DNA from: Bombardia bombarda
Lineage: Eukaryota > Ascomycota > Sordariomycetes > Sordariales > Lasiosphaeriaceae
Direction: 5' to 3'
NCBI GenBank assembly: GCA_030512295.1
Contig: JAULSR010000009.1
Span: forward strand, 186,001 to 250,000
Length of the DNA stretch: 64,000 bases
Made by a program: the position numbers and the translations under genes. Of this stretch, positions 45,065 through 55,039 are shown in pieces (position 1 is the stretch's first letter; each line of letters starts with the position of its first letter). The notes under the pieces are model-generated. The model was not told the origin of the DNA and did not search any database. It saw only the letters and a list, made by a program, of their open reading frames with translations.

Positions 45065-47220
45065 TTTGAAAGAGGGCCAAAAGGCTCTTTATATACGACG
45101 ACGGGTTCGGCTTGGTCGTTAGGGGGGTGTACTCAGACACGCACTCCTATTATGGAGCTGACGAAGAGGGAGTGCGTAATTGGCTTGAAATAGACTCGGA
45201 GCGCCGTTGAGGTCAAAGTTGGGGATATCCGTAGTCCGTCGGTGGAGGTAACGGTATTATGTGTTGGAGGAGCCGGGGATGTAAGTAGACCTTTTTGTCT
45301 GCAAAACAATCCGAATTGGTCTTTGTCTGACTTTGAAGGAAAGAACAATGGACAAAGTCTGTGGGGCAAGCGTTTTATGTATGTGTGCCAAAGAGGATAG
45401 AGATACAACAAGTGTAGTGAGAAATATTCCTGATCAAGTTTCAGAGGATGGGCATGTTATATACATATAGATGAGGTAGGTAGGACACGAAGGAGCGGGC
45501 GGTGGTGGGGGATCGTGCCCAGATGGGAGACATGGGAGAAACACCGGGCGAGAGACGACCAGCAAGACCGTCTCCCACTTCTTGCTCCTCCTCCTCCCAT
45601 CCCACTCCAGGTCTCCAGTAGCTCCAAGGGTCTGAGCCCACACACCTGCCTTACCTTATTGCGGTCCGTCATAGCTGAAATTTTCCTTATTTCCTCCTTG
45701 TGCAGGTAAGCCTGGTCAGCATGGCTGCATCCGTCGGTAAGCCTTGCACCGGCTTGTTGTATGTGCGTACGACACAAACGGGATATGCTGCTGGAATGGA
45801 AAAGGGCAGGCCGATGAAAAAAAAAAAATAAGCCAGATTGAGACAAGCTGTTTCCGCGGCTGGAGGAGCTCCGATGGGGCCATGTCATGCCAGGCGTTTT
45901 GCGAGTACGACTGGATTCGGAACGCAGAAAACCAAAAAGAAAAACCCTCCATTGTCCATCAATTGCCCATCATCGGGCAGATCGGCCGTTCCATACCGAG
46001 CCTCAGCCAGCCACTCAGCGCGTCCCCCGCCCACGCCGGCGCAGACGAGGTGCAGAGAGGAGTGATGCAGCAGAGTTGCAGGTGCTGTACGAACGTAATC
46101 CCAGGTAAGGTAAGGTAAAAGTAAGTGTGTTGCTCTGTGGTGGTGTCGGACCGAGCATCACATGTCAACTGGCAAACCCCGAGTAGGTCGAGGAAGGGCT
46201 CAAGAGAATGCAGGGGTATTGCAGCTTAAACATCCCCTCTTAAAGTGCCGCTAGGCTGTAAAAGGACCCAACCTGGTCTCGCTCCCCGCAGAGCTGCACC
46301 AAGTTCGTAACAGTGCAGGGTCGTGGGCTTTCCTGCCGCCAACCGAAGGGCAGTTGTTGACTAGGGCACCTAAACATCCAACGATTCCACGATCCCACCA
46401 CGCCCGTCCAGTGGCCCCCCGCCTAATCGCGAAACAACAGGCGCAAAAGCATTACTACCTAAGGTAGTGGCGTAGAGGTGGTGTTGTTGGAGCGTAGCCA
46501 AGACTCCTAGCTAGCGTGACTCTTCTGTTCATGGCCCGTTTTCAAGTCGGTAGGTGTTTCGCACAACGTTGCGTTGGGCCGCCTGCCGGCTAGATTCAAG
46601 CTGCATCTGGTCCCGGCTCTCCAAAGATAGAAAAAAAAAGACAGAAACAAGATTAACGATCAATCGCAAGCCCCATACATAGCAAAAGTTGGTCTATACT
46701 GTGGTAACTATCAGCGCAGCCGGACCAATAAACGCCGCCGACATCTGTGTCTATATTGCATGAACCGCACCACCAACCTTCTCCCACCTCTTTCTCTCTT
46801 CTTTTTTTCTTCCTCTTTTAGACTCTCCGGCTAATCTATCCTGCCCAACGGAAAGGGGGCTGATCGCTCCTGATGGTGTTATAGCTGGGTATAGCGTGCA
46901 TATACCACCACCGGCACCTGGCCGTCTTTTTGCCGCCGGCCGCCAACTTAGGTATCCTAAACATGGGATAAATATCCTGGTGTATCGCTCTTACTTGTGG
47001 TAGCCTGACTAAAATCCTTTTTGAGATGGCATGGAAAATCACCCCCTTCCCACCTGTTTCTGTCGAGATCAATCATCGGCCAGCCGGCGTGGCTTCAGAG
47101 GTTCGCTATCGTCGCCATCCCAGGTCCAGGCCCTGCAGGACCATGGTATCAGCCACGAGCCTTTGGACAAGACAACAAGCCCCCCCCCCCCCCCCCCCTC
47201 TCTCAAGGGAAGGCCCAGAA
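45065..47220. other. Gene-free stretch, about 2.2 kb
   Basis: No ORF here has a recognisable family or coherent splicing. It holds TAGGTAGG-type motifs (45474-45485, 46104-46120), A-runs (45822-45832, 46630) and, at its end, an 18-C tract (47181-47198) next to the GNA1 stop codon. Confidence 0.5.
47181..47198. repeat. Poly(C) tract, 18 bases
   Basis: Uninterrupted run about 20 bp beyond the GNA1 stop codon, in its 3' UTR on the minus strand (G18 in the transcript sense). Confidence 0.95.
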
Positions 47221-47889
47221 CTATTGGGCTTTACTCTTGGGGCCGTCAAAGTAGTGGGCCATCTCCAAGCCGGCTCTCCTAAAGCCGCACTTTACGTAGA
47301 AGCCCTCGTTGGCCTCGCTGCAGTCGAGGATGGTCTTGTAGCAGCCCGTCTTCTCGGCGACAAAGTCCAGCGCCTGGATGATGCGCAACCCAAGCTTCTT
47401 GCCCTGCTGGTCCTTGGCAACTGCGATGTCCTCGATGTGCCCGACCGACCCGAGATTATGGATGCTATTGTTGGGGGGAGAGGGAAGTAAAGCCCGTTAG
47501 CTGGCTGGACTGGACTGGACTGGACTGGACTGATGTTCGAAGCGGCTGCGCGAACACCGCTAGAGGGGTTGGGAGAGGGGGGTCGGGTTGCAAGCTTACA
47601 ACTTGCGCTCGACGATCAAGGCGCCGGTGCCGACCACTCTGGGCGGACTGCTGTTGGTGTCCTCAATCACCAGGATAAAGTAACCGCCATCTTGCCGGGA
47701 AATCCAGGCATAACGGTCCTCGAACTGCTGCTTGGTGATCTCGCCCACCGTCGTCAACACGCGGAGGCAGTCGAGGAAGCCGGTGTCGAAATCACTCTGG
47801 CGCAGCGCGCGCAGCTGGTAGCCCTCAGGTAATATGGCTTGCACGTTAGGAGAGAGCAGCTCCGTCGAGAAGAGACCCAGTTCCGCCAT
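47221..47889 (-). CDS. GNA1: Glucosamine 6-phosphate N-acetyltransferase
   Basis: The enzyme acetylates glucosamine 6-phosphate with acetyl-CoA, a step to UDP-GlcNAc for chitin, N-glycans and GPI anchors, in the cytosol. Exons 47889-47600 and 47464-47221 are joined by a 135-bp intron and encode 177 aa, the normal family size. The splice restores VERKFIHNLGSVGHIEDIAV, the GNA1 core. The acetyl-CoA loop DQQGKKLGLRII follows, then ALDFVAEKTGCYKTILDC and NEGFYVKCGFRR, the GNAT motif B region. The intron contains a GGACT pentanucleotide array (about 47505-47532). Upstream lies a long promoter region with a transposon-like element about 0.9 kb away. Confidence 0.94.
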
Positions 47890-48823
47890 CGTGAAGAATA
47901 TCTGGTATTTATGTTTTGACGAGTTGTGTTGGGCTTGCTTCCTCTTGGCCGCGAACGAACTTGGGCACCGCGGCGGTTCAGCGACGTCGGGATTCCGGGG
48001 GCGGTCTGGCCTGTAACTGCGGGGCTCGAGTCCAATCAATCACGCTGTGGCGCTCCTGTAAGCGGTTAGGTGGTCGTGGGTGCTTGGAGTTGTTCTGGTG
48101 AGAGAAATGGAGAGAAGATGGACATCATTTGGTGCGTCGAGCTCGGATTCTCAGTCCTTGCTAATAATCATTTACACCGCCCTCCATCTCCCCAGAAGCA
48201 CCTAACAAGAGAACTGCAGACGCATCCGGTTATTATTGTGATACCCAAAACGTGGTCTCGAGCAACCTACCAAGAGTGCGGGGGTTGTACCTTATACATA
48301 GATAGCATATCCGCACTGCCCTGGATCGTATGTACCTGCGCTGCGCTGCCCTGATCTGCCCCGGTAGGTAGACACTTGCTCCACAGTGTCTTCATTTCCC
48401 CGACTGTGCATCCATTGTTGAGATACGAAGAACGAAGCAACACACAAAAGACCAAAGTAATACCAGTATCAACAAACATCAAATACCGGGGCTTATTGGA
48501 TTGACCTAGAACTAATTGTGTTTTGCCTCTCCATGCCGACACTCCGGATCTCCCAATTAGCTGGGACAGACACGACAACAGCATCGGTTGCATAACGACT
48601 ACGTATGGCGGAACGCTCTGGCGGCGCAACCTGTCGTGTCTGTCATCATCGACAAGATCGCAGATTCATCAAGACGGCGCGAACCATGATTTTCCGCCTC
48701 GCGCAGTCCGGATAGCCAGAGAGGCAGGCAGAGGCTGATCAATGGGTCGTCATCAGCACGCACAGCGCTTCCTGAACTGCTACTAGCAAAAAGGCAAGAG
48801 GGCTAGGGAGTGGGCTAAAAGAA

Positions 48824-49112
48824 CCTGATCGGTAACCCACTGGACCAGTTGGCCAACCTAACTTTCGGTACATCTTGGTCAAAAATGCGATTACAGGGAG
48901 TTAAGCGAGCCATTTCAAGCGAAATAAAAAGCTACATACGAAAATCGTCCATCGCGTTAATGGGCGGCAAATTGACTGGAAGGGAAAAGCGCCCAAAAAT
49001 AATGCAAAATAATGCAAAATAATGCAAAATAATGCAAAATAACCGCGTGCACGGCCCTTTCCCGCAACTGGTCTAGTTGGCCGCTAACTGGACTAGTGAG
49101 TTACCGATTAGG
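48824..49112. mobile_element. MITE-like element with imperfect terminal inverted repeats
   Basis: The left end (48824-48857) begins CCTGATCGGTAACCCACTGG and continues through GGCCAAC. The reverse complement of the right end (49076-49112) begins CCTAATCGGTAACTCACTAG. Over 34 aligned positions there are four mismatches, plus a 3-bp gap. The element is 289 bp and has no coding capacity. It includes a 10-bp tandem repeat near its right side. A clear target-site duplication was not found, which leaves the superfamily open. Confidence 0.62.
48992..49042. repeat. 10-bp tandem repeat (AAAATAATGC)n
   Basis: Four to five near-perfect copies inside the MITE-like element, close to its right terminal repeat. 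Confidence 0.92.
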
Positions 49113-49823
49113 GCCTAAAGGGCGGAGGTTGCAGCAGCCGTCGCCCCAATTACAGGGCAGGTGACCCAACCCTCGTCAATCACATGCCGGAGCCTGAAGC
49201 TTGCCGGAACTACACTACCTTACCTACCTTAGGTACCTAAGTTGCCTGGAGCTAGCATGGCCGAGCCTGTCCATCCTGAGACTCGCTGTCTCTCCTGCCT
49301 TCCATGCTTGACCTGGACGGCAATCTTCGTTTCTTGCACACAACTTTCCCCTACTAGCGGGCATGATGGAACAGAAGCAGCCAGCACCAGTGACGACGAT
49401 TTGGATTGCGACCTGGACGACGGCAGAACGCATGGTATAATTGTTCATCCTAAGCCGGGCCAGGCCCAAACTCTGGCTCCGCCTAATGCCGCTACAACCC
49501 TTCCTCGTGGAACATCGTGTTTTTCCGTTTTTACAGGTCTCCTGTCTATCTCCTGTCTGTCGGCAACATTCATCTTGTTCTTCCCCTGTCGATGCCTTGG
49601 CAATGATTCACTCCAGTTCGGACTTCTAAATCTACTACAATCCTTTATTCTTCTTGATTTGTCTTCTTCATTTTGCACCAAGTGTCTGATATTGTATTCG
49701 TTACTGCCCCCGTCCCTTTACTGCTTGCTTTACACTCCGTGATGCCCCCTGTTTCCCAGGACGACGCCGACTACCATTTCTCTCCTTCCAGACCGCTCGA
49801 CCCTGGCTCACACCGCATCAGCC

Positions 49824-52800
49824 ATGGATGTCGAAAGGGATGACGACCCGGACGGTGTTCTCGACATGGACGTCGAGACGGAATTCGAATTGTCCCGGTT
49901 AGCTGTCATCCCAGATGAAGATGTCATGGCCCAGCTGAAGGACCTCGCCCCCTCAAACCCTGGAAGAACCCTGCTTCCTTCTCCCCTGGCCAGAGCTGTC
50001 AGCTTCGCAACTCGATCCACCAGTCTTGCCTTGCGAATGGGCACATCGGTTACGGGCTACGGCTTCGACGCCGCTAAGGTTACTGCCCTGTCCAGCTTAG
50101 AACTGGGCCGTTCCGTTCTCGAAGGCATTCTCGACAGAGCTGGTCGGGATGTCATCACCCGCTCTTCATCAGAATTGGGGAAAGCAGACGCTGAGACCGT
50201 CCTGGAAAGGAGTCTGGAGAATTTACACCGTACCATGACCCAGATTGCGTTTTGGACTACCACCGGCTTCCATATGACGGGTACCACGATAGCCGTTTTC
50301 TCCGAAACATCACAGCTCCTTCTTTCTACTCTAGATCAGTTCTTTGGGTCGACCGACTCCTCACGAGCCATGGCGAGCATCATCAGCTTGATTCGACGCG
50401 AATTTCAGAACCCCGCTACAGGTGTACAAGGAGAAAAGGTCAGCGTCGTGGATCTAATGCTAGGGTTATGTGGTATGGCATATTTGCAGAAATGGTGCCG
50501 TCGGCTCCTTGAAGAAGAAAATCGAACATCACGTATCGAAGAGATTGTGTGGGATGTTGTCGTGCTGAGCGATGGCATGCAGGTCGACGTGCACGAGGCA
50601 AGCCTATACGGGGTACGCGACCGAGGATACAGCCCAAACCAGTCGTCCGGGGATCTACCCGTGATGCGCAATGGCTCAAGTGGAAATATTATTGCCACAA
50701 TTGAGGATCATGGGGCACAAGATAGTGACGATGATCAAGAAAGTCTCGCCGAAATCCGACTGAAGCGCCAGATCATGAGTTCATTGCCAGACAACTCCAA
50801 GGTCTCCATTACTACCCAGATCAACACGACCAAGACCATCACGGTAGACATCACGGGTGGCACGCACGACCTTCCTTTCTCGCCACCGCCTGGCGTAGAG
50901 CTAGTCGAGGAGAGCAGAAATGCCCAACAGCCCTCAGGGAGCCAACTTCAAAAAGCCGGTGCAATGGAGGATATCCCCGAAAACATACCGTCAACCTGTC
51001 GTGTGGTTTACCGGCTGAACCGCAATAAAGAGAGGAGGACATCTTTCAAAAAGGAAGATGGAGATATCAGTCAAGTGGCTGGATTTGTAGAGCAGGTCGA
51101 CGATGAATCCGACGAAAGCTCGTCGACCGAAGATGATGACACCCCGCCTCCTGTCCCTCCCAAGCCTACTCTGGCAAAGCTGGAGACAACCTCTCGTCGG
51201 CCCAGTTCTGCTGCCTCTGGTACTTTCAGTTCTTCGACACCATCTTCTAAACCGTCTCGTATCTCTGCAATACCAAAACCTAGCCCTGAGAATACAGCCA
51301 ACCAGAAGCGCCCCCGGATTCCCCTCACACAGTCTCCAACTTCGATCAACAGCCTCCGCCCAACCCCGACATCACGGAGACAATCCTTGAACAGACTGTT
51401 GTCACCCAAAATCAGAGAGGAAGCCGAACCTGGCGTCAGAAAAGGGGGGTTCCGCAATGCGCTCAAGCGTCCCGCAATGCTCTTTAATAAAGATGACTCG
51501 GGATCCGAAAGCGCCTTGGCCAAGAAGAAAGGAAAGCACGGCCTGGAAGATATATCTACAGCCAACCCAGCTGTCAAAGCACCGTCCAAGCTTAGCCCGA
51601 CCACGCCTTCTTATCTCGGTATCCCTAGTCGACGTTCCTCATTAATACCCAAGAGAGAGCCTCCTCGTCTTCCTCAACGAGCTGTGCCAAGCCAAAGCGT
51701 GAGGTCTGCGAAGATCGAAGACCCCTATCCGCGAAGCTCTTCTCGGACCAGCTACATCTCAGTCCATGAAAGACGCTGCGACTCCATGGTATCTCAAACC
51801 GATACGTATTCCATCACTCCTGGCGACGATTACGGTCCCAGCACATCGCACGCCATACAAGGTGATGTGCCAAGCTCGAATCCGATGATGAAATCAGGGC
51901 AGGAAAAGGATCCAAGTCCCTACGGTACGCCCACAAGGAATAATCACCGGCGCGTCAAGTCACACATGTATTCGCCGAGCATATACACTTTGAGAACGAA
52001 TGAGTCGCAAACATCCTTAGTTCCGTACGCGTACTTCCAAAAGAGCGCATTCGGTGACACAGAGGCATTAGGCACGCTTCGTCGGGCTGGAATCGTGGAC
52101 GGCATGTTTCCCAAACACCATCTGCTGCGCAACATCACCAGATTCATGCGTTTTGCCTCGGCATCGTATGGCTCCAGCTTCCTCAAGATACTGGGAATCG
52201 CCAAGGAGATGCCGACTTTATGCGCTTTGGACGACACGCATCACGAATTACGCTCATTTGCCCACCATACCGAATCGGATGCCAACAGCATTCTCCTCTC
52301 GTCATTCGTCGACCCCCAAGGAGGATCAGACGGTACCGGCTCTGTGAACACAGGCGTGCCACTTGTCTACTACATTTCGTTGGACCACGAGTCCAAGGCT
52401 GTTGTTCTGGTCTGCCGAGGAACGCTTGGCTTTGAAGATGTCCTTGCAGATATGACGTGTGATTATGACGACCTCATCTGGCGAGGAACGTCTTATAAGG
52501 TCCACAAGGGAGTACACGCCTCTGCCCAACGGCTGCTCTACGGTGGCGATGGGCGCGTGCTCAACACTCTGAGACTGGCCCTTGAGGAATTCCCCAGCTA
52601 TGGCCTTGTTCTGACAGGGCATTCTCTTGGCGGCGCCGTCGCTGCCTTGCTGGGTGTGATGTTGTCGGAGCCAGCGCCCGGAACTTCATTCATGACATCC
52701 TCAGACCCGCACACCAAGCTGATCGGTGATGGGTCCCAGGCCACAACTCCGCTACGTCGCACATGCCTGCCCCCCGGCCGCCCTGTGCACGTCTTTGCCT

Positions 52801-53372
52801 ACGGCCCGCCATCCACCATGTCGGCGTCGCTCTGCAGTGCCACCCGCGGGCTCATCACCAGCATCGTCAACGGCAATGATATGGTGCCATACCTGTCACT
52901 GGGCGTGCTGCACGACTTCCAGTCGGCAGCGCTCGCGTTCAAGACTGACAATGACGAGGCAAAGGTAGACGTGCGCCAGCGCATCTGGGACGCGTTCCAG
53001 ACGGGTATCGCGGATCAGTGGTACGGTCATGGCGGGACTTTTAAGGAGCCGTCGGCCAGAGAGGACGACGACCAGTGGGCGTACGCGGCACTCAAGGTCC
53101 TGAGGGCCAGCATGATGAGCCAGAAGCTACTACCGCCGGGCGAGGTTTTTGCCATTGAGAGCACGCGCGTTCTGCGAAGGGACGCGTTCTTGCTGGAGGG
53201 CGAGGAGCACTTTGGTCGTCCGGCGCAGAGGATCGTGCTCAAGTATATACGAGATGTGGAAAAGCGGTTCCACGAGGTGAGGTTCGGCACAAGCATGCTG
53301 ACGGACCACAGCCCGGGGAAGTATGAGGATGCGCTGAACAAGCTGAAGGCGGGAGTCATGGAAGCGAGTTGA
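49824..53372 (+). CDS. Class 3 lipase (DAG lipase-like), large cytoplasmic form
   Basis: A single exon encodes 1182 aa. The N-terminal third is a helical conserved region (LSRLAVIPDEDVMAQLKD, GTSVTGYGFDAAKV, LENLHRTMTQIAFWTTTGFH), followed by a long disordered Ser/Pro/Lys-rich middle (about 400-720). The C-terminal catalytic domain has RNITRFMRFASASYGSSFLK, VVLVCRGTLGFEDVLADMTC and the nucleophile elbow LTGHSLGGAVAALLG (Ser934), then VNGNDMVPYLSLGVLHDF, which carries the probable catalytic Asp. This order matches fungal and animal sn-1 diacylglycerol lipase-like proteins. A membrane segment like that of animal DAGL-alpha is not evident, though weakly hydrophobic helices occur at about 145-170. 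Expected role: hydrolysis of acylglycerols at lipid droplets or membranes. It converges on the GH43 gene. Confidence 0.87.
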   Translation: MDVERDDDPDGVLDMDVETEFELSRLAVIPDEDVMAQLKDLAPSNPGRTLLPSPLARAVSFATRSTSLALRMGTSVTGYGFDAAKVTALSSLELGRSVLEGILDRAGRDVITRSSSELGKADAETVLERSLENLHRTMTQIAFWTTTGFHMTGTTIAVFSETSQLLLSTLDQFFGSTDSSRAMASIISLIRREFQNPATGVQGEKVSVVDLMLGLCGMAYLQKWCRRLLEEENRTSRIEEIVWDVVVLSDGMQVDVHEASLYGVRDRGYSPNQSSGDLPVMRNGSSGNIIATIEDHGAQDSDDDQESLAEIRLKRQIMSSLPDNSKVSITTQINTTKTITVDITGGTHDLPFSPPPGVELVEESRNAQQPSGSQLQKAGAMEDIPENIPSTCRVVYRLNRNKERRTSFKKEDGDISQVAGFVEQVDDESDESSSTEDDDTPPPVPPKPTLAKLETTSRRPSSAASGTFSSSTPSSKPSRISAIPKPSPENTANQKRPRIPLTQSPTSINSLRPTPTSRRQSLNRLLSPKIREEAEPGVRKGGFRNALKRPAMLFNKDDSGSESALAKKKGKHGLEDISTANPAVKAPSKLSPTTPSYLGIPSRRSSLIPKREPPRLPQRAVPSQSVRSAKIEDPYPRSSSRTSYISVHERRCDSMVSQTDTYSITPGDDYGPSTSHAIQGDVPSSNPMMKSGQEKDPSPYGTPTRNNHRRVKSHMYSPSIYTLRTNESQTSLVPYAYFQKSAFGDTEALGTLRRAGIVDGMFPKHHLLRNITRFMRFASASYGSSFLKILGIAKEMPTLCALDDTHHELRSFAHHTESDANSILLSSFVDPQGGSDGTGSVNTGVPLVYYISLDHESKAVVLVCRGTLGFEDVLADMTCDYDDLIWRGTSYKVHKGVHASAQRLLYGGDGRVLNTLRLALEEFPSYGLVLTGHSLGGAVAALLGVMLSEPAPGTSFMTSSDPHTKLIGDGSQATTPLRRTCLPPGRPVHVFAYGPPSTMSASLCSATRGLITSIVNGNDMVPYLSLGVLHDFQSAALAFKTDNDEAKVDVRQRIWDAFQTGIADQWYGHGGTFKEPSAREDDDQWAYAALKVLRASMMSQKLLPPGEVFAIESTRVLRRDAFLLEGEEHFGRPAQRIVLKYIRDVEKRFHEVRFGTSMLTDHSPGKYEDALNKLKAGVMEAS

Positions 53373-53826
53373 TATATGATGATGCCTTGGGTTGCTTTAC
53401 TCCGGGTTTGATTGGTGATTTGCCTGGACGGGGCATTGTTACTTGCTCTTTTTGGGTTTGATATTTCATGGTACAACTGCCTTGACTTGCCTGGACTGGG
53501 ATTTACGGACTTGATGATATACGGGACCTATGAACACAGACGGAGGAGCGGGAGAGAGACGACACACGCGCACTGGCTTTACACAAAGCTTTGGCTAAAA
53601 AAAAACGAGAGAAAGAAAAACAGAAAATGGGAGAAGAGAAGAGAAGCGGCCCGGTTATATTCGCCCAACCTAATGGTTGATCAAATTTTGGTTTATATTT
53701 CTTTGTCACATACCCACTCCCCTTTTGTCAAACATGCCAATATACCCCCTTTTGAGATTGATTATCACATACATCTTATTATTTTCAACTATGTCTCAGT
53801 ATTATCCAACAAAGCAGCCAGTTACC

Positions 53827-54828
53827 CTACTCCGGCTTCTCAGTGACAATCCCCCCTCCCCATCATAAAAGATCTCCTTGACCTTGACCGACCGCAAATG
53901 GTTCACCCCGCCGCTCAGCTCGCAGTCGTGATGGAACAGCCACCACCTGCCCTGGAACTCGACAATCGAATGGTGCGTCGTCCACCCCAGCACCGGCTCC
54001 AAAATCCTCCCCCGATAGGTAAACGGCCCGTAGGGGCTCGTGCCCGTGGCATAGCACAGGTAGTGCGTGTCGCCGGTCGAGTAGCTGAGATAGTACAGCC
54101 CGTCGCGCTTGTGCACCCAGGCGGCCTCGAAGAAGCGCCGGTCGTGGTCGTCCGCCAGGAGCCGCTCGCCCGTCTCGGGCGCCAGGATCTCCACCTCCCT
54201 CACCCCCTCGCCGGCGAACTGCCGCATGTCGGCGCTCATCCTGGCCACGCGCGGCCCGAGCGCATACGCCCCAGGTCCCCTCGGCTCCCTGGCCCCCGCC
54301 CACTCGGCGTCGAAGACGTCGTGCCCCTTCTGGTAGCACTGCAGCTGGCCGCCCCACAGCCCGCCAAAGTACATGTACGCCTCGCCGTCCGCGTCCGCGT
54401 CCGCGTCGACAAACGTGGCGGGGTCGATGCTGTAGCTGCCCCTTATCGGCCCGGCGTCGGGCGCGAAGGGGCCCTCGGGCCTGTCGCCGACCGCGACGCC
54501 GATGCGGAAGATGCCGGCGTGGTCGCGGGCGGGGAAGTAGAGGTAGTATTTGCCGTCCCTGAAGGCGGCGTCGGGGGCCCAGAGCTGCTTGGAGACCCAC
54601 GGGATGTCCTGGGTGCGGAGCACGACGCCGTGGTCGACGACGGGGGCGGGGGGTCGTCGGTGAGGGAGGCGGTGGAGAAGACGTGGTAGTCGGCCATGTC
54701 GTACTGGTCGCCATTGTCGTTGAACTGGATGTCGGTCTCGCGGTCGTGGGAGGGGTAGATGTAGACACGGTTGTTGAAGACGTGGGCGGAGGGGTCGGCG
54801 GTGTAGAGGTGGGTGATTAGGGGGCCAT
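53827..54828 (-). CDS. GH43-type glycosidase, frameshifted in the assembly
   Basis: Family 43 enzymes hydrolyse arabinosyl or xylosyl linkages of plant hemicellulose. The segments, in order, are LITHLYTADPSAHVFNN (general base Asp in TADPS), YDMADYHVFSTASLT, WVSKQLWAPDAAFRDGKYY, SYSIDPATFVD (pKa-modulating Asp) and RRFFEAAWVHKRDG (acid Glu). They then run through GWTTHHSIVEFQGRWWLFHHD to the C-terminus. They lie in three frames. One extra base in each of three G/C runs (54820-54824, 54642-54653 and 53851-53856) would join them from an ATG at 54828 to a stop at 53827, about 335 aa. All catalytic residues are intact. As written, the last frame instead ends at 53802. No signal peptide is seen, so an intracellular form is likely. 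A GGT microsatellite (54831-54850) sits just upstream of the start. Confidence 0.75.
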
Positions 54829-55020
54829 TGTGGTGGTGGTGGTGGTGGTGCTGGTGCTGATGGTGTTTTGGTTATGGGCGTGGGGAAGGGGAAGGGGGGT
54901 GGTGGTTGTCGGGGTAGCGGGGTAGGTAAGTTGTGTGGGGTGAGATGGGAAAAGGGGGGATGGTGGTTTTGTTTGTTTGTGGTTGTACTCGTGAGAGAGT
55001 GAGATGAGAGAAGGGGAAAG

Positions 55021-55039
55021 GGGGGGGGGGGGGGGGGGG
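55021..55039. repeat. Poly(G) tract, 19 bases
   Basis: Uninterrupted G run about 190 bp upstream of the GH43 start codon on the opposite strand sense. Confidence 0.95.

Larger units (their letters stand above)
47890..49823. other. Divergent intergenic region between GNA1 and the lipase
   Basis: About 1.9 kb without a supported ORF. It holds the MITE-like element at 48824-49112, an ACCTTACCTACCTTAGGTACCTAAG palindromic cluster at about 49214-49240, and promoter sequence for both neighbours. Confidence 0.5.
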
